Of a stretch of DNA of 64,000 nucleotides, positions 1 through 14,600 are shown in pieces; positions within the stretch are counted from its first letter, which is position 1, and each line of letters begins with the position of its first letter. A program made the position numbers and the translations under genes. The notes under the pieces are model-generated. The model was not told where the DNA came from and did no database searches. It saw nothing but the letters and a program-made list of their open reading frames with translations. The stretch spans positions 3,541,001 through 3,605,000 of the forward strand of contig NC_134682.1 in assembly GCF_024713945.1 (NCBI RefSeq), written 5' to 3'. The stretch comes from Dermatophagoides farinae. Taxonomy: Eukaryota; Arthropoda; Arachnida; Sarcoptiformes; Pyroglyphidae.

Positions 1-3000
1 GGGGTGATCAATGTTGTTGTTGTTGTTGTTGTCAATGTCCACATATCTTCAATGATGATGATGATGATAATAATAATGCTGATGATCATGATGTTGATGG
101 ACATTGAATTGAATGTATACCATTTTAATATCAACAATAAAGATTTTCACGATTCTTGGAGCAAGAAGAATTTCGATTTAGAAGAAATGAAGCTTTTTCA
201 TTTTCTTATTCTTCGTTCTTCTTTCATTTACGTATATAGAACACATGATGAAGATTTGAATCCGAATAATAATTTTTTTTTCCACAAATACACAGACACA
301 CACACACAAATAGCATTTGTTCTCCAGACTTTTCCGTTGTCATTATCGTTTCGTTTGTTTCGGTGGATTGTTGTTGTTGTGAATAGATAGTCGTCGGCCA
401 AGACAAAAGGCTAATCTGATTTTTATGATGTCCCTTTTTTTCCATCTTCTTCATCACATTTGTCTAGGTCTGTGTACCTGTTGTTTTTTTAAGAAAAAAA
501 CCGATTGTAATCGTATTAGTACATATTATGTTCGAATCAAACAGTGATAACAACAACGTACCAACGTACACAGGTGAGGAACTCAAATCCATCTGGAGTG
601 TAGTGAAAAATTTTTGTCTTGGTTTTTTTTTCTCGGTAATAAAATCACCATTTATTGTCTAATAATATACACACATACATCGATGATCAGGGCAAATCAA
701 TACAACAAGGACGACACAATGGATGTTGATGATGTGAAGACAGGTGAATGTGTTGTTTTGGTTGGCCATCCCGATTTTAAATCCTGATGATTCGAAAGAT
801 TGTATTATTATTATTTTGATTTCGAAATATTATTTAGGATTTATACTTACATATATGTAATAATCAATGTCGGTATTTTCATTCGATTTGGTGTGGCGAT
901 GGGAAAAATATTGATAAAATCTGTTTGTATTTTTTTTTTGACTTTTTTCTGTTGTTGTAAATAAATTTTTTTGTTTCTTCGTTGCCGACGATTTAGTTTA
1001 GAATTTGATTTTCTTGTTATTGTATTATCGGATATATGATGATGGTGACGATGAAGATGATGATGGATATGAATTATCTGATCTGTGTTTATCATCACAA
1101 ATGAATGATTACATTTGTAGCTAATTGAATCATCAGATTTATTCAAATTTCAAAAAAAAAAAATTCTTCTTGCAATGATAGATTATTATTGTTCCAGGAT
1201 CATTGTAGCGTTTTTTTGTTTTGTTTTCATATTCAAATATTTATATATTCTTATTGAATTGACGACTCAATTCATTTTGGCTGGAATGGAATAAAGGTGA
1301 AACAGACAGATGGTCAATTCATATTCAAATTTTTAAAGCCAGGCAGTGTCATCTTCATTCATTCATTCATTCATTCGATTGTTGGATGGCTACCTGATTT
1401 TCTCGGTGGTCAATGAATAAAGAGAGAAAGAAAAAAACATTATTTTGTGACAAATATTGTCAATAGTGTGTTAGTTTGTTGATTGTAAAGATTGGCATGA
1501 TGATGATCTTCCTACTGATTTGGTCATTATTTATTTTTGATTCACTTTTTTTCTGTCTATTGTTGTTATATATTCGAATGTCAAACACAATCCACCAGAT
1601 GACCATTCATTGGTGTGTGTGTGTGTGGTGTCTATTGTCATCCAAATCGGCTGATCCGATAACTTTTAGCAGTAGTAGTAATAATAGGCTATACTTCGAT
1701 ATAATTGGGTTCTTATTATTATCAATTATCAATCAATTTCTATTGTAATCATTTTTTATTTTTGACCAAATGGCCCCAAATATTTGTATTTGTATAATAA
1801 TAATAATAATAAAAAAACTAAATATTTGGAAACAACAAGATTGAGATATTTTTTTTTTGTTCATACATTCATTCATTCATCACTATGATGAATATAATTG
1901 AATTGAAAACTAAACTTTTCATTCGAACACAAGAGAAACACGGTTCACATTTTTACTGATCACCAATGATAGATTGGACATAGATTTGACCAATGGTCGA
2001 TGATTTGATAATCAATTGGCGCCATGATGGCCATACAAGAAAAAGTAAAAAAAAAACATTATGGTTTCAATTAAGTGTATCGTGCATCCAATGCGATAAA
2101 TTAATGTATGGATGATCACATATAGATATACGCGACTCCCACGAAACATTAATTTTCATTTTTGGTTTTATATATAGGCGATAATAACACCGGCACACAC
2201 ACACACAAATATTATAAGTCACTTTTAATCTTCAACAACAAGATTATTGGCCCAAAGTTTTTTTTTATTTTGTATACGTGATTGCATGTATATGTTTTCT
2301 TGATTTTTGCAAAAAAAAAAACGTACAATGTAAATCGATTGGTCACACACACACACTGAGTGTTGGTTGAACACATTATCATCAAAATAAGAAAAAAAAA
2401 TCTGAAAAGAAAATGTATTTATTTATTGGATTTATTCGCTCTTATTCTACCTGTTTGATTTTTATTTATTTATTTATTTAATTCCTTTGCATGGTTGTAT
2501 ATACTGACCTTTTTTCAGCCGATTTTCGAGCAATCTGTTTTGTCCAAGCCAATGATGCTGATGATGATGATGATGATGAAAATCTTGGGCTCTAAGTCTG
2601 TTTGTTGGTTTGTATATATTCAATTGTGAAATAGGATTAAAATGAATATATATTTCATGTGTGGTCAACATGTTGGAATGAAAGAAAGACACAGAGAGAG
2701 AGAGAAACATTATCAATGGCCAATATTTTTTTTTTTTTCAATAAAATCATCAGCAATTGATTTATGATCTGAATTGTTTATATTATGAAATATTTCATCA
2801 TTCGAGTTCCAAAAAAAAAAAAATAATAAAAAATCGACGACACCTCCATCTATTGAGTAGCTCATATTCATGCACATGTTCAACAATATCCTGTTGTATG
2901 AGCGTCCTCTACCATCGTGTGTGTGCGTTTGTGAAAAAATGTGTTTTTCTGTGATTAATGAGTGATGATGCGAAAACTTTTTTTTCTATGAAATTGTCAT

Positions 3001-3084
3001 CATTTTGGGTCGAAAAAATTTTCGAATCAACCGATGATATATTTTTAATATTGTGAAATTCGTTAATGATCTCCAAAAACCAAA
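1..3084. other. Non-coding, simple-repeat-rich region
   Basis: No gene can be supported here. The stretch holds short GTT and GAT triplet arrays (near positions 12-35 and 50-80), CA/GT runs (near 2190 and 2345), an ATTC tetranucleotide array near 1358-1378 and many A/T runs of 8-12 nt. Open frames in it translate to His-, Met-, Lys- or Phe-rich low-complexity peptides that follow the repeats. A short frame starting MFESNSDNNN at 528 meets a GTGAGG donor-like site after about 15 codons and could be an exon, but nothing confirms it. Confidence 0.6.
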
Positions 3085-4971
3085 ATGGATTCATCAAATC
3101 CAATCGGGTATTTACAAAATTTGTGTTCAAAAATTGGATGGCTTCTGCCTATTTATAAAGAAATTAAACCATCTCAACAATCTACCAATAAATTGATGTA
3201 TTCAACTCAATGTATATTGAATGATATTGTTGTCATTGGTGAATCGAATACGAAAAAAAATTCAAAAAAAGATGCTGCCATAAAAATGATGAAATCATTG
3301 AATGAAAATTATCGTTCAACTATAACAATATGTAATCTTCAAACTGGCATTAAAGGTAATTTTATTCTATTCATATAATGATTAAAAAAAATTCTTTTTT
3401 GAATGCAGAAGAAAAAATTCGATTACTACTTTCGGATATTCATTCAATAAAAACGATTAAAATGTTGTACGATATGCATAGTAATGGATTAGCAAAAGCT
3501 GAAGTGATTGTTGGCGATATATTGGATATGCTTGTTGCTAAGAAATTATACAATGGTTATACATATCAAAGTAGGTGTTTTTTTTATAATTTAGAATTAA
3601 TTCAATTAGAATAAATGTATGTATATATTAACCATAACCCATTTTATAGACCGTAAACTTTCTGTAACTTGTCAAGCTGAATTGATCAAAACGCCAGAGA
3701 TTGACAAGCAAACAAAACGTAAACGAAAATCAAAAAGAAATCGTTTGAATCGTAAATTTGCCATGTTGGATGAAGAAAAACCAAAAAAACAACACCAAAT
3801 GGACATTTTTCTTGGTACTGATGATGATGATGAAAATGAAAATGATAAAAGTTCAAAAAAAGATGTCCAAGATGACAATGACACTGATGATGACAACAAA
3901 TTTTTGGTTATCGATGATTTTACTCATCCGAAAATTGTGCCTGATCACAAACCAATTGTTCCATTGGATTCCGAAGTAAATGGTTATGATATTGAAAAGA
4001 AATCTGGCTCAGAATTTAGTTATTGTGATGGCGACAATAAAATTGTCAATATTGACAACAATAATATCAATTTTCAATCGGTTTCTTATCATCGTGACTA
4101 TAAAAAACTTGGTTTTGTTGAATCTGGTGAAGATCGTTCCAGAATTCTTTTGACTCATTCCATTAAAAATTGTTCGAAATTCATTTGTGCTAGTATGATT
4201 AACTCCGATGATGAAATAATTAATTGTGAAGCAATTATCGATGATAATGATAATGATCAACATCCAGAAATTGTTCCAACTGATTTTTCAGCTGATGATA
4301 AACAAAACGACACGAAAGAATTGACCATTGATGAATCCATTGCTCGTTATTATCAACCTGTTAGTGATGAAGAGATTAAAAAATTACAAGTTGGCTGTTG
4401 TAACACATATATGGATGATTTGTGGGAAGATTTCCAGAAAGATTTGAAAACAAGACAAAATATGATCAACGGCAATGATTCAGTCGATGATAATGACTCG
4501 GCTATAATTAATTGTGAACCAATGGTCGATGTTTCTAAATCGGTTCCTAATCAACATGACTATAAAATACCTGATCATAATGATCAATCCGAAGAAGATC
4601 GTTCCCGAATTCTTTTGGTTAATTCAATCAAAAATTGCTCAAAATTTACTTGTGCCGATATGATCGACGGTGATGATTTGGATAATTCGGATTCATTTGA
4701 TTATGAATCAATTGTAGATGATGATGATGATAAAAATCATCGTTCAGAAATGGTTTTTTGTAATGGCGAACGAAACGATAAGAAAAAATTAATCATTGAT
4801 GATTCTATTGCTCATTATTATCAGCCTATCAGCAAGGAAGAAATGAAAAAATTACAACTAGGCAGTTGTAATACATATATCGATGGATTATGGGAAGATT
4901 TTCAGAAAACATTGGAACCAAAACAAAAACTTGCTACCGATACTTTGTGTGATGGACTATTCCACAAATGA
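3085..4971 (+). CDS. dsRNA-binding-domain protein with acidic duplicated C-terminus
   Basis: Three exons join in phase: 3085-3355, 3409-3570 and 3650-4971 (introns of 53 and 79 nt, GT..AG), giving about 584 aa. Residues about 4-74 form a double-stranded-RNA-binding domain. It opens PIGYLQNLCSKIGW and ends with the basic helix GESNTKKNSKKDAAIKMM, typical of the Staufen/TARBP2/PACT/Loquacious dsRBM fold. Exon 2 (about 91-144) is helical and could be a small winged-helix-like domain; this is a guess. After a basic patch (KRKRKSKRNR) the rest is Asp/Glu-rich and contains a duplicated module, residues about 305-414 and 460-570. Each copy starts EDRSRILL and ends with a YYQP...LWEDFQK block. The start is the first ATG after an in-frame TGA at 3067 and has context CAAAATGG. 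AATAAA lies at 5078-5083. Binding of dsRNA is inferred from the fold. I do not recognise the C-terminal module, and orthology to a named RNAi cofactor is not established. Confidence 0.8.
4180..4926 (+). repeat. Internal coding duplication in the dsRBD gene
   Basis: Two copies of a roughly 110-codon unit lie in the last exon of the dsRBD gene (about 4129-4458 and 4594-4926). Shared blocks include SIKNCSKF, YYQP and LWEDFQK. The linkers between blocks differ in length and sequence, so the duplication is not recent. Confidence 0.75.
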
Positions 4972-5083
4972 ATGAACAACAATTGAAATGACTACTAATT
5001 TTTGAATCTTTTGAATGTATGTAATGTTTATACTTATTTTGATTTATTGAAAAAAAAATGATTCCTAATGACCAAATAATAAA

Positions 5084-8000
5084 ATCCTAAATTTATTTCA
5101 CCTATCAAATCAAAACATTTGATGATGATGATGATGAGTGTCAATCTTATTGACACCCCAAAAAAAAAACTTGAATCCTGTCAATGTGTGTTTTTTTGGT
5201 GGTGGTGGTGGTTGTCAAAATCTGTTTGATCAAAACTGAATCAGTGTTGTCTCCATCTCATTGATCAATTATTTCAATTTCTGATCAAACACATCTTGGT
5301 TCGGCATCTTTTTGATCTGTATTTTTTTCGCTTTCTTGTTCGCTCTCTCTCTCTATACTATCAAAAAAGTTCGGCGCACTTGATTTTGATTTTTTTTTCG
5401 AATTGAAATGGTCATTTTTCTTTGCTATCTTTTAAATGGTAAAACTTTATTTTTTTCCAAAGAAAATTTCATACAAACCATATGATGGACTATATGATAT
5501 TTCGATTCATCAATTGAGTAAAAACGAACAAAAATGAAAAATCCCGAATCACACACCCCATTATGTGATGATTAGAATAAGCCGATTTGCAATATAAGTT
5601 TTGTTTCGATTATTCGATTCAATATTCATCTATACAATGTTACCAAATCATGATGATGATGATGATCATCATCATCAACAACAACAACATTAAAATACGG
5701 ATTTGTAAATACCATTTAGGGTTGAAGGTCTTTCGATCATTATCAGCATCATCATCATCATCATTATGATGATGGTTATATGCAGATTGATTTTTTTTTT
5801 CATTTCGTTTCTTTACTTTGATTTGAACTTTCTGGTATTTCTTCTTTTTGATTTGATTTAAATTTTGCCCCGTAGCCAAGTTTTGTTCAATCAGGCGCGT
5901 CTCACAGTCACATAAATGTGATTTGATGATGATAAATTTTCTTCATCATCGTCAAGTTGGAGACAAGTTGTCATGATGATGATGATGATGTTGATGTTCA
6001 AAAAAAATGTTGATTAAGACTTGAAATCCATTCATTTATTTATCCACATTTGAAGAGAAACGGATCGGTAATTTTTTTTTAATTTAAAAAAAAATTCGAT
6101 TGTCGTTTTTTTTTCATTAATGACAAGTTGTGAGAAAAGAAATAAGCGTGAACAACCTGTTCACGATACCTGTAACCGGTGTTGTTGTTGTTTTTTTTTT
6201 TATATATAAACGTGATCAGTGTGTTTTTATTGTTGGCCTCTTGTTGTTGACGCCAGAGAAAGAATGATATTTTGTGGTGGACACATTTTTGTCATCGAAA
6301 AAAAAAAATTTTTTTCTTTGAATTTTGATAGCCATTTGTTCAATAAAATAAACTCTTGCTTGTTTTTTAGCCAAAGAAAAAAAAACGAAAAGGTCATCAA
6401 TAGTTTGTGTGTCTAGAGTCTAGACACACACACACACACAGAATGATTATGATCGTTGTTTTTGTTTCCATAAAACTCTTCATCTTTAGCATCATTTAAC
6501 ATTATGACGATGATGATGATGATTAACCAAACGATAGGTAGATAACAAACATAGATAGCATATTACTACCTGTGGAATGAATTTTGTGTGTGTCTGTATG
6601 TGTATGTGTATATATGATGATTATGGACTCTGAACTTGACTCTAAAGTCACGCGATAAACATACACATTGTAACCACTATGAAAACATCCAAACAGATTA
6701 CCATTATCATCATCATCATCATCATCGTCATCATCATTGTTTGCCTTTCTTTTTCTTCTGGTTCAAAGTTCCAGTTTTTTCAGTTAATTCAATTTTTTTT
6801 TGTTTTGTTTTGTTTTTCTCGACCATATGACGACGACATTGACTATATTGAAATGAAATGAAATGTGATGGAGATAAACGACATGTGTTTCGACGCTTGT
6901 CGAAGTGAAGTGAAAAAAAAATTGAAAAAAATTCAGTTTGACAGGTTGTTCGAAAGCAGAATGTGAAAAAAAAACCCGAAGAGCCTCTCAAGTTGCATGT
7001 AAAGATTTTTTTTTTATTTTGATGAAGACGATTCTCGACGATGCTTTCTATCTCTCTCTAGCTCGCACAAATTGATCGATAATAATAATAATAATAATAT
7101 TTGGCCACTACACAAATGTCTTTGTAGCAATACATACACACACTGCTTCATAATATTTACCTTTCTGCTTATTTTTTTTTTGTAAATCTGATCATCATCA
7201 TTGATCAATGAAGGAGATGTGATTCTTCCATGCAAACAGTGATTATTATTATTATTTTTTTTGTCCACTTAAATTAAATTAATTCTTTTGAATAATATGA
7301 TGACCTCCTCAGCACGTCTCTCTCTATCTATCTCAGTTTCTGTTTATTCATATGTATATATAGAAGTTCAAATCAAATCTCCCGAAAAAAAATAGATTGA
7401 TGGCCATCTTCGGTTAATAAGTGGCTATTTTGATGATGATGATGATGATGATGGTGGGCAATGTTGGTGAAGATGCTTTTTTGCTTCTCTTTTGAATATC
7501 TACAACAACAACAACAACAAATATTCGGCGACAACATTCAATCATTTGGCGTGTGTGGGAATAGAAGAAGAAGAAAAATTCAAGACCAAACACATTTTTC
7601 ACCATTGATTTTCGACATTGAACATATCCATCTATCGTTTCATTAATTTAGCTAATCTCAGGTTTCGATTTTTTTTTTATTTTATTTATTTATAATATAT
7701 GTTGGCTCCCACTATACACTATAAATCGATCGATCTTTTTTTTGCAGGTTCACTGTTTGACCCTCTAGATGTAGAGAATAAAATTAATTTTCATGAATAT
7801 CACTATATATACGAGATTGATGTAGAATCGACCTGGATTGTTCAATATATTACAGCATCATCACTTGTTGTATAATACACTTGTTGCACATATACATACA
7901 ACATATGGTTATTGTTAATCCATCGTTTAGTCACGAATTTTTGTTGTTGTTGTTGTTGTTGTTATTTTTTGGCAATGTCCATATAGCTTTATATTTCAGG

Positions 8001-11000
8001 TTTAATATATAATATGAATATTAATTGCATCTATGTTGCAGAACTTTGATTTAACTGATCATTTTTTTTCTTGAATATAAATCGAGTGAAAGAGAAAAAA
8101 AAAGATAGATTCGAACGATCCATTGGAATGTGTTTTTTTTTTACTTTGGCCATGGCAATAATGGAAGGGAGGGGGTAAAAATGGCAAAAAAAATCGTGAC
8201 TTTTAAATATGGAAAAAAAACATGGATAATTCGACAAATCTTGAAACGAATATGCATGTCAGAAAGGGATATGTTCGTTTATGTTTTCGATGTGTGTGTA
8301 TGTGTGTTTTTTTTTGTTGTTCGGGCTGTCGATCACCACCATCATCATCATCAACAAATTCAACCGGATTTATTTATCCATGCTAAATGTGAATGAAAGA
8401 TAATGAAATTCCTTCAAAAATAAATTGAGAGTTAATTATCCATAGACAAAAAAAAGGGGCATGGTCATCGTCGTCATCATCATCGTCGGATGTTGTCGCG
8501 CCCATCATCAATTGTTTGATCACAATGGTCGTGTGTCGATTGATAGCTAGATCGATCTATCGATAAGCAACCCAATCGATACGATTATTAATAATCCATT
8601 TATTACCATCGATGATTAACATTGTGTATGTTGACAAAACGAGAAAAAAAACAGGAAATTATCAAAGTAATAAAATTTGAATTTTAAAATCAAACTTTTC
8701 AATAAAAAACAAACTGTGAACCACTCCTCTCCTGTGAACACAGGATGTAAGATTGTTCCGTTGGACAAAAAAAAATAAAAAATAACAACAATCTTTGTTG
8801 GTTTACCGCTAACGGTTGAGGTTTTTTTTCATATTTATTTTGTCAAGTCAACGACCAACATTGGCAATGGGCAATGACTTTATTTATTTTGTCATTTTTT
8901 TTCTCTTTGGAACATTTTGTTTGTTGATGTTGTTTTCAATTTTTTTTTTCATTTTTTCTCGAGCATCCTTCAACTACATTCATTCATTACCAACAAAAAT
9001 AGGCGGACGTGTGACAAGCAAAAGAGAAAAGAAACAGTCTATTGTTATACGAGAAAAAAAAAAACACACACACAATAGGATGTTGTCGTGCTATATTTTC
9101 ATTCTTAAGATGTCAAATACCATTCACCATGATGATGATGATGATGATGAGTACGATTACTCCCCGGTTATTATCATGTCATCACGAATTTGGCGGGTTG
9201 TTGTTTTTTTTTTTTTTTTTTTGTTAAGGCAATTTTCTTGTCCCAAGTATATGTTGTTGTTGTTGTTGTTAAAAATGAAATGCCTGTCCAATTCCATTGA
9301 TGATGATTATTATAATTGAATTATATGTCGACATAGAGGGCTTGCCATTTCAACAAATCTCAAAATAATTCGGGTTGTAACCACAAACTCGCACACACAC
9401 ACACACACACATTTTGATTTGTTGTCTTGGCCTTGTGTGTTTTTTTTGTTTCTGTTGTTTTCCAAAATAAGAAAAAAAAATTCCAATTTTCTTTTATTTT
9501 TTTTGTCTAGTCAAAAATCAAAATGATCAGTAATGAAAAAAAATCCGAACTAACCAAAGGTGCCAGATTCAGAATTTTTGGCCATCAATCACACACACAC
9601 ACACACACGCACATTGTTAATATTTAGCTTTAATTGACTAATTTCATTAATATTAATGAATGATAATCGATCAATAGATTGATCGATTGATCACGTTGCA
9701 CACCTTTATATTAACAAATAGCTTAAATATTAATAATATTTTTCTTCATTTTTTTTTCTTTATGGTTAATATTTACTCGAATAATTATACCTTGACCATT
9801 TTTTTTGTGTGTGTGTTATATAATCCAATCTAACCATCCAAATGATGTTCATTATCAATCGATTCATTTTTTTTTTTTACTTCATTTCGCACCATAGCCA
9901 TGAGTGGGTAGTCCGGCAAAAAAAAAATCAATTTCACTACCAAAATTTGCCGGCATCAATTCTATCTATTCTATATATAAATCGCAAGTTAGCAAACGAA
10001 TTATTATTTTATTTTGGCTGTTAAAAAAAATGAGATAAAAACTATGAAAATTTGCTTGCGGCATCATCATTTGCTTGTTGCTGTTGTTGTTGTTGTTGTT
10101 GTTGTTGTTGCAAATCGATAGAGTAATAATTAGATCGATCGATATACGAAAGATGCCGAATGTTGATTATTATGTGGCCAATGCTGATGATGATGATGAT
10201 GATGATGAAGATGGTAAAAAAGCCAAACTAAAGAAAAAAAAGAGCAAAAATATGTAATAACCATCATCATCATCATCATCAATTGAATGAGATAAACACA
10301 TTGGTTTTACCTGTTTTTTTTTAATATCAATCAGAATTCAATCGAAATCGGCTTCAAAGTCCTCTTTTATGCCGACAAAGCAGTTTTTCATATTTTTTTT
10401 TTTGCTTCCTTTTCTTTATGTATGAATGTCCAGTCAAGAAAAAAAAGTATAAAGGGCAACCTGTCTATTTTCATCACTATTATCGATATATAAAAAAAAT
10501 ACCAATTTCCAATTCTATTCGATGTAACACACACACACACACACAGGTGTGTACAATGCATAGACAACAACATAAAGTTTCTTATGGCTAATTCAATGAT
10601 GACCATCATCATCATCATCATCATATTCGATATATAAATTTATTGAATTGGAAAATCAATTCATCATGCGCATATAGTATCCATTTGTTAAATATTGTAT
10701 ATGTCTGTGTATATATATTGTGTGTTGATGACAATTGATCATCAGGTAGTTGTTAATCCAATTTAAATACAGTCGACTTAACAGTGTGTCTGTGTGTGTA
10801 AGTACAGTGTTCCAGAAAATAATAAATAAATACTATTGTCTACATTTACCAAACCAAACCAATGTGATCAATTCCTAATCTCTCGCTCTCTTGCTCTACT
10901 TCTGTATGTAATTGATTTAGAAATATAAATGGCTGATTTATCTCTATCTATCTATGGCTTCAAAACTAATCCGATTATGTGGTATATATTGGCCATGCAT

Positions 11001-11607
11001 GCATGCATATGCTATATACAATGTCTATCGAATGATAATTTTGATTTGTCCAGACTTGTTGCATGCTTGCTTGTTCCTGGTAAACATTATCCAGCAGAAA
11101 AAAAATGAATGAAGAACAAAACAAAACAAAACAAAAAAAACCAATAGCCAAAATGTTTTGGTCCCTGTTCAACAAACAACAACAATTCAAGCTGGAAAAA
11201 CAACACTGGTTTTTATATTATCAAAACTGGCCCCAAACCTTTTAGCAAAAATAAAAAAATAACATGAATATGATTGTGAAACATATGTTACCTGTGTATT
11301 TGTGGATCGTTTGGTTTGTTACAACAAGAAAAAAAATGTGAATAAAAAAAACCTAGTCATTTCCCCATGCATACATTCAACAACAACGACAACGATGAAA
11401 ATGTTTTACAATTGACAATTTGATTCAAATTGTTTTCTTCATTCATTGAGCGCGCGAAAATAAAAATTGGTACAAAAAAAAAAAAAAAAAATAGATATTT
11501 GTGGCCCTCGGTTCCAACAATATCTATTTTACCTGTGTGTGTGTAAAGAGAAAACATTTATACAAGCATACAATAAAATAAATACTTGGCCCACAATCGG
11601 ATCGTAT

Positions 11608-11638
<31 letters not shown>

Positions 11639-14600
11639 CTCTCTCTCTCTTTTCACCTTTTGCCATTTAATTGAAATTGAATATTTGTACTGCTGTTGTT
11701 GTTGTTGTTGTTGTCAATACAAATATAAAAAAAACCAAATTCAATTTAAAAGATGCAATTCAAGATTATTCGATTTGATTTGATTTGATTTTGATCTGAA
11801 CGACCATATAGAGAGAGAGAGATACCTGCTGTTTCATTGTAAAATTGTTGACACAATGATCAAAACGAAAAGAAAAGAAAATTACATAATGATAATCATT
11901 ACAATCAAATCAAATGATTCTTTTTTTTTGTAATCAAATCAAATAATTTCTAGATGATCATGCTGTGTGTCCATCAAATATATATTTTTTTTTTTTTTTT
12001 GGTCATCATAATTCATCAATTATGTGTGATGCAAGGTCAACCTGTTGTTATCAAATGTGTCAAATACACACACACACACATGTTTTTGGTCAACAATGAT
12101 TTGACCTTTAAAAAAAATAACGAATTTTAATATTTTAACCAAAAAAAAAAAAAAATGATGATGATGACTTTGTCACCAGAGCAAAAAAAAAGAAAATTGT
12201 TTATTACAATCGGTAAACATATCACGACCAAAATCTACGAATAATAATCGATGATGATTATCGTTGATAAGATTCAAGAGTCGACAATACATACATACAC
12301 ACAGTAGGAATAGAATAAACAGCAGCAGCAGAAGCAGCAGCAGCAAATAAGCTACCAACAACTGTGTTCCATAAGATCCGATTCTTATCTTTTAAATATT
12401 AACTTTTCAACTTGACCAATGGTCATGTTGACATTCCGTTACAAACTATAGTCATCGATGATGATGATAATGATGACGATTGAACATGAACTATCGAGAA
12501 TTACCCCTGACAGTGTAAACATTGGTTAGAAGACAGAAAATCATGGCAGCATTTCATCGAACATATGTGTTTGTTTGTGTGTGTTTGCTCATAGGATTAA
12601 CAGTTTTTTGTTGTTGTTGTTGTTGTTAAGCCTTTCGTTCCTATAATTGATATGATATTTTCGAAATTTTGTTATATTCAAAATACTAAAAATATTTTGC
12701 CAACAAATCGAATTGCAAAATTGATTTCGATATTTATTTTTTTTCAATTAGTCATTTGAGACCATTTTTTGTTGTTGTTGTTGTTGTTGGTGGTGGTGTT
12801 GGTGGTTATATGTGTCTGTCTCCAATCGAATGGTAACAACAATATACCATCAATGGTCAATGGTAATCATTATCATTTGTTTGACTGGTTTTCTCATGTT
12901 TGCTCACCCCTGTTCCACCCTCTCAAAATAAGTGTATTTGTCTTGTCTTTGATGATGATGATTTGGCTATTGTATTGTGTATGCGTGAGACAGACAAATA
13001 TCACACACATACACACACACACACAAAAACAATATTTGATTGTCGAACAAATTGTACAATAACAAATGGCAAATTATTGCCTTGTACGACATAAACACAC
13101 ACACACAGATTTATTGTCGTTGGTTTTTTTCTGTTACATATATTTCATTCATTTTCATTCAAAGATTTTAAAAGATCAAAATCTAGTGATAAGAAAAACA
13201 ATAGAATGACACTTTATTCATTTGTCTGTTTTTTTTTCATTTACTTCGACACACACACACACACACCAAACACAATCTTACTTTGATTCAGTATCGATTG
13301 AATACAAATATTGAATTGACAATACAAATTTCGATTTATGTATGGTGCGACATTCATTACCGACATTCGGTTATTGTCTGTTTCATACATTTGTGTGGAG
13401 AAAAAAGGGTTTTCCTTCCATTTGCTTTGCTAGCTCTGTAATATGAGAAGGGCAAAATTTTCAAATTGCAACAATAGTCATATGGTGCTGTTAGAACATT
13501 TTTTTTTTGTTAGAATATGGAATGTCAGTTTCGATGAGCTTTCGTTTTTTTTTCTTGATGACTTTTTGTTGTTGTTGGCAAAACAAAAACATTCGACCAA
13601 CATCAACATACAGAAACAACAACAGTGGAAATGTATGTGTGTGTGTGTGTCTGTGGAATTCAAATTCGATTCAATCAACTGTTATGCTGATCATACCAGA
13701 TTACTTTCCAATGATGATGATGATGATCAATTCATTTGCCACTTGATTATCATACGATCGTGTGTGTGATCGATGGTTGGTTGGTTGGTGGCAATATAAG
13801 ATATCTGATTTCAATGGTTGGTTTCTGATTTCCTCAAATTATATCCATATATTGGTTGTATATATATATTGACCAATTATTTTATGTAAGAGACCTGAAG
13901 AAAAGCCGCCGTTTTCGTTTTCGTTGAATGTTGAACAACAGTGAATGGAAATCGGGAAATTAATCCATTGATCAAGTGAAATGTACCGCACACACACACA
14001 CAATCTATTATTATTATTATCGACGGTTAAGCCGATTCAAGTATACGGTAAACTTGCTCAATTTTTCGTAACAACAACAATAGCTTTAAATACAACAACA
14101 ACAACTAATTCCTGGTGATAATCCCTACAAGCGTCTCAATATAGCCATTGCCTTTTGAATGGCCTATTTGATACAAAAAAAAAATTTTTGGATCAATGAA
14201 CAATCGAATAGTCATCAAGATGGAATTTTATTTGATGAAAAAAAAACAAGAATACCATGTGTGTGTGTGTCTGTGTCTGTCGGTGCACTATTCTACATTT
14301 AAGAAAAAAAAATCTGGTCAGATCAGATTCCAATTTAGTGATGATGATCATCTGTGTCACAGATGTTGAAATGGTCATCGAATGTCCAAACAAACAAACA
14401 AACAAACAAATGAACACACACATACACACACACACACACACACATGGCGACAGAGATCATCTTTAATTCTCATTCGATTTTGTTTTAGTTTACATAGGGA
14501 GACATCAAACATTATCGCTAACCAAACACAAACTCGAAATAGATATTCAATTCCAATACAAGCAAGATGATGATCATGATGAGACATGTGATCGACATAT

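Noticed and set aside
8816-9319. 167-codon open frame on the plus strand
   Set aside because: The translation is Phe-, Asp- and Leu-run sequence created by T runs and GAT/GTT arrays. It has no recognisable domain and no credible start context.
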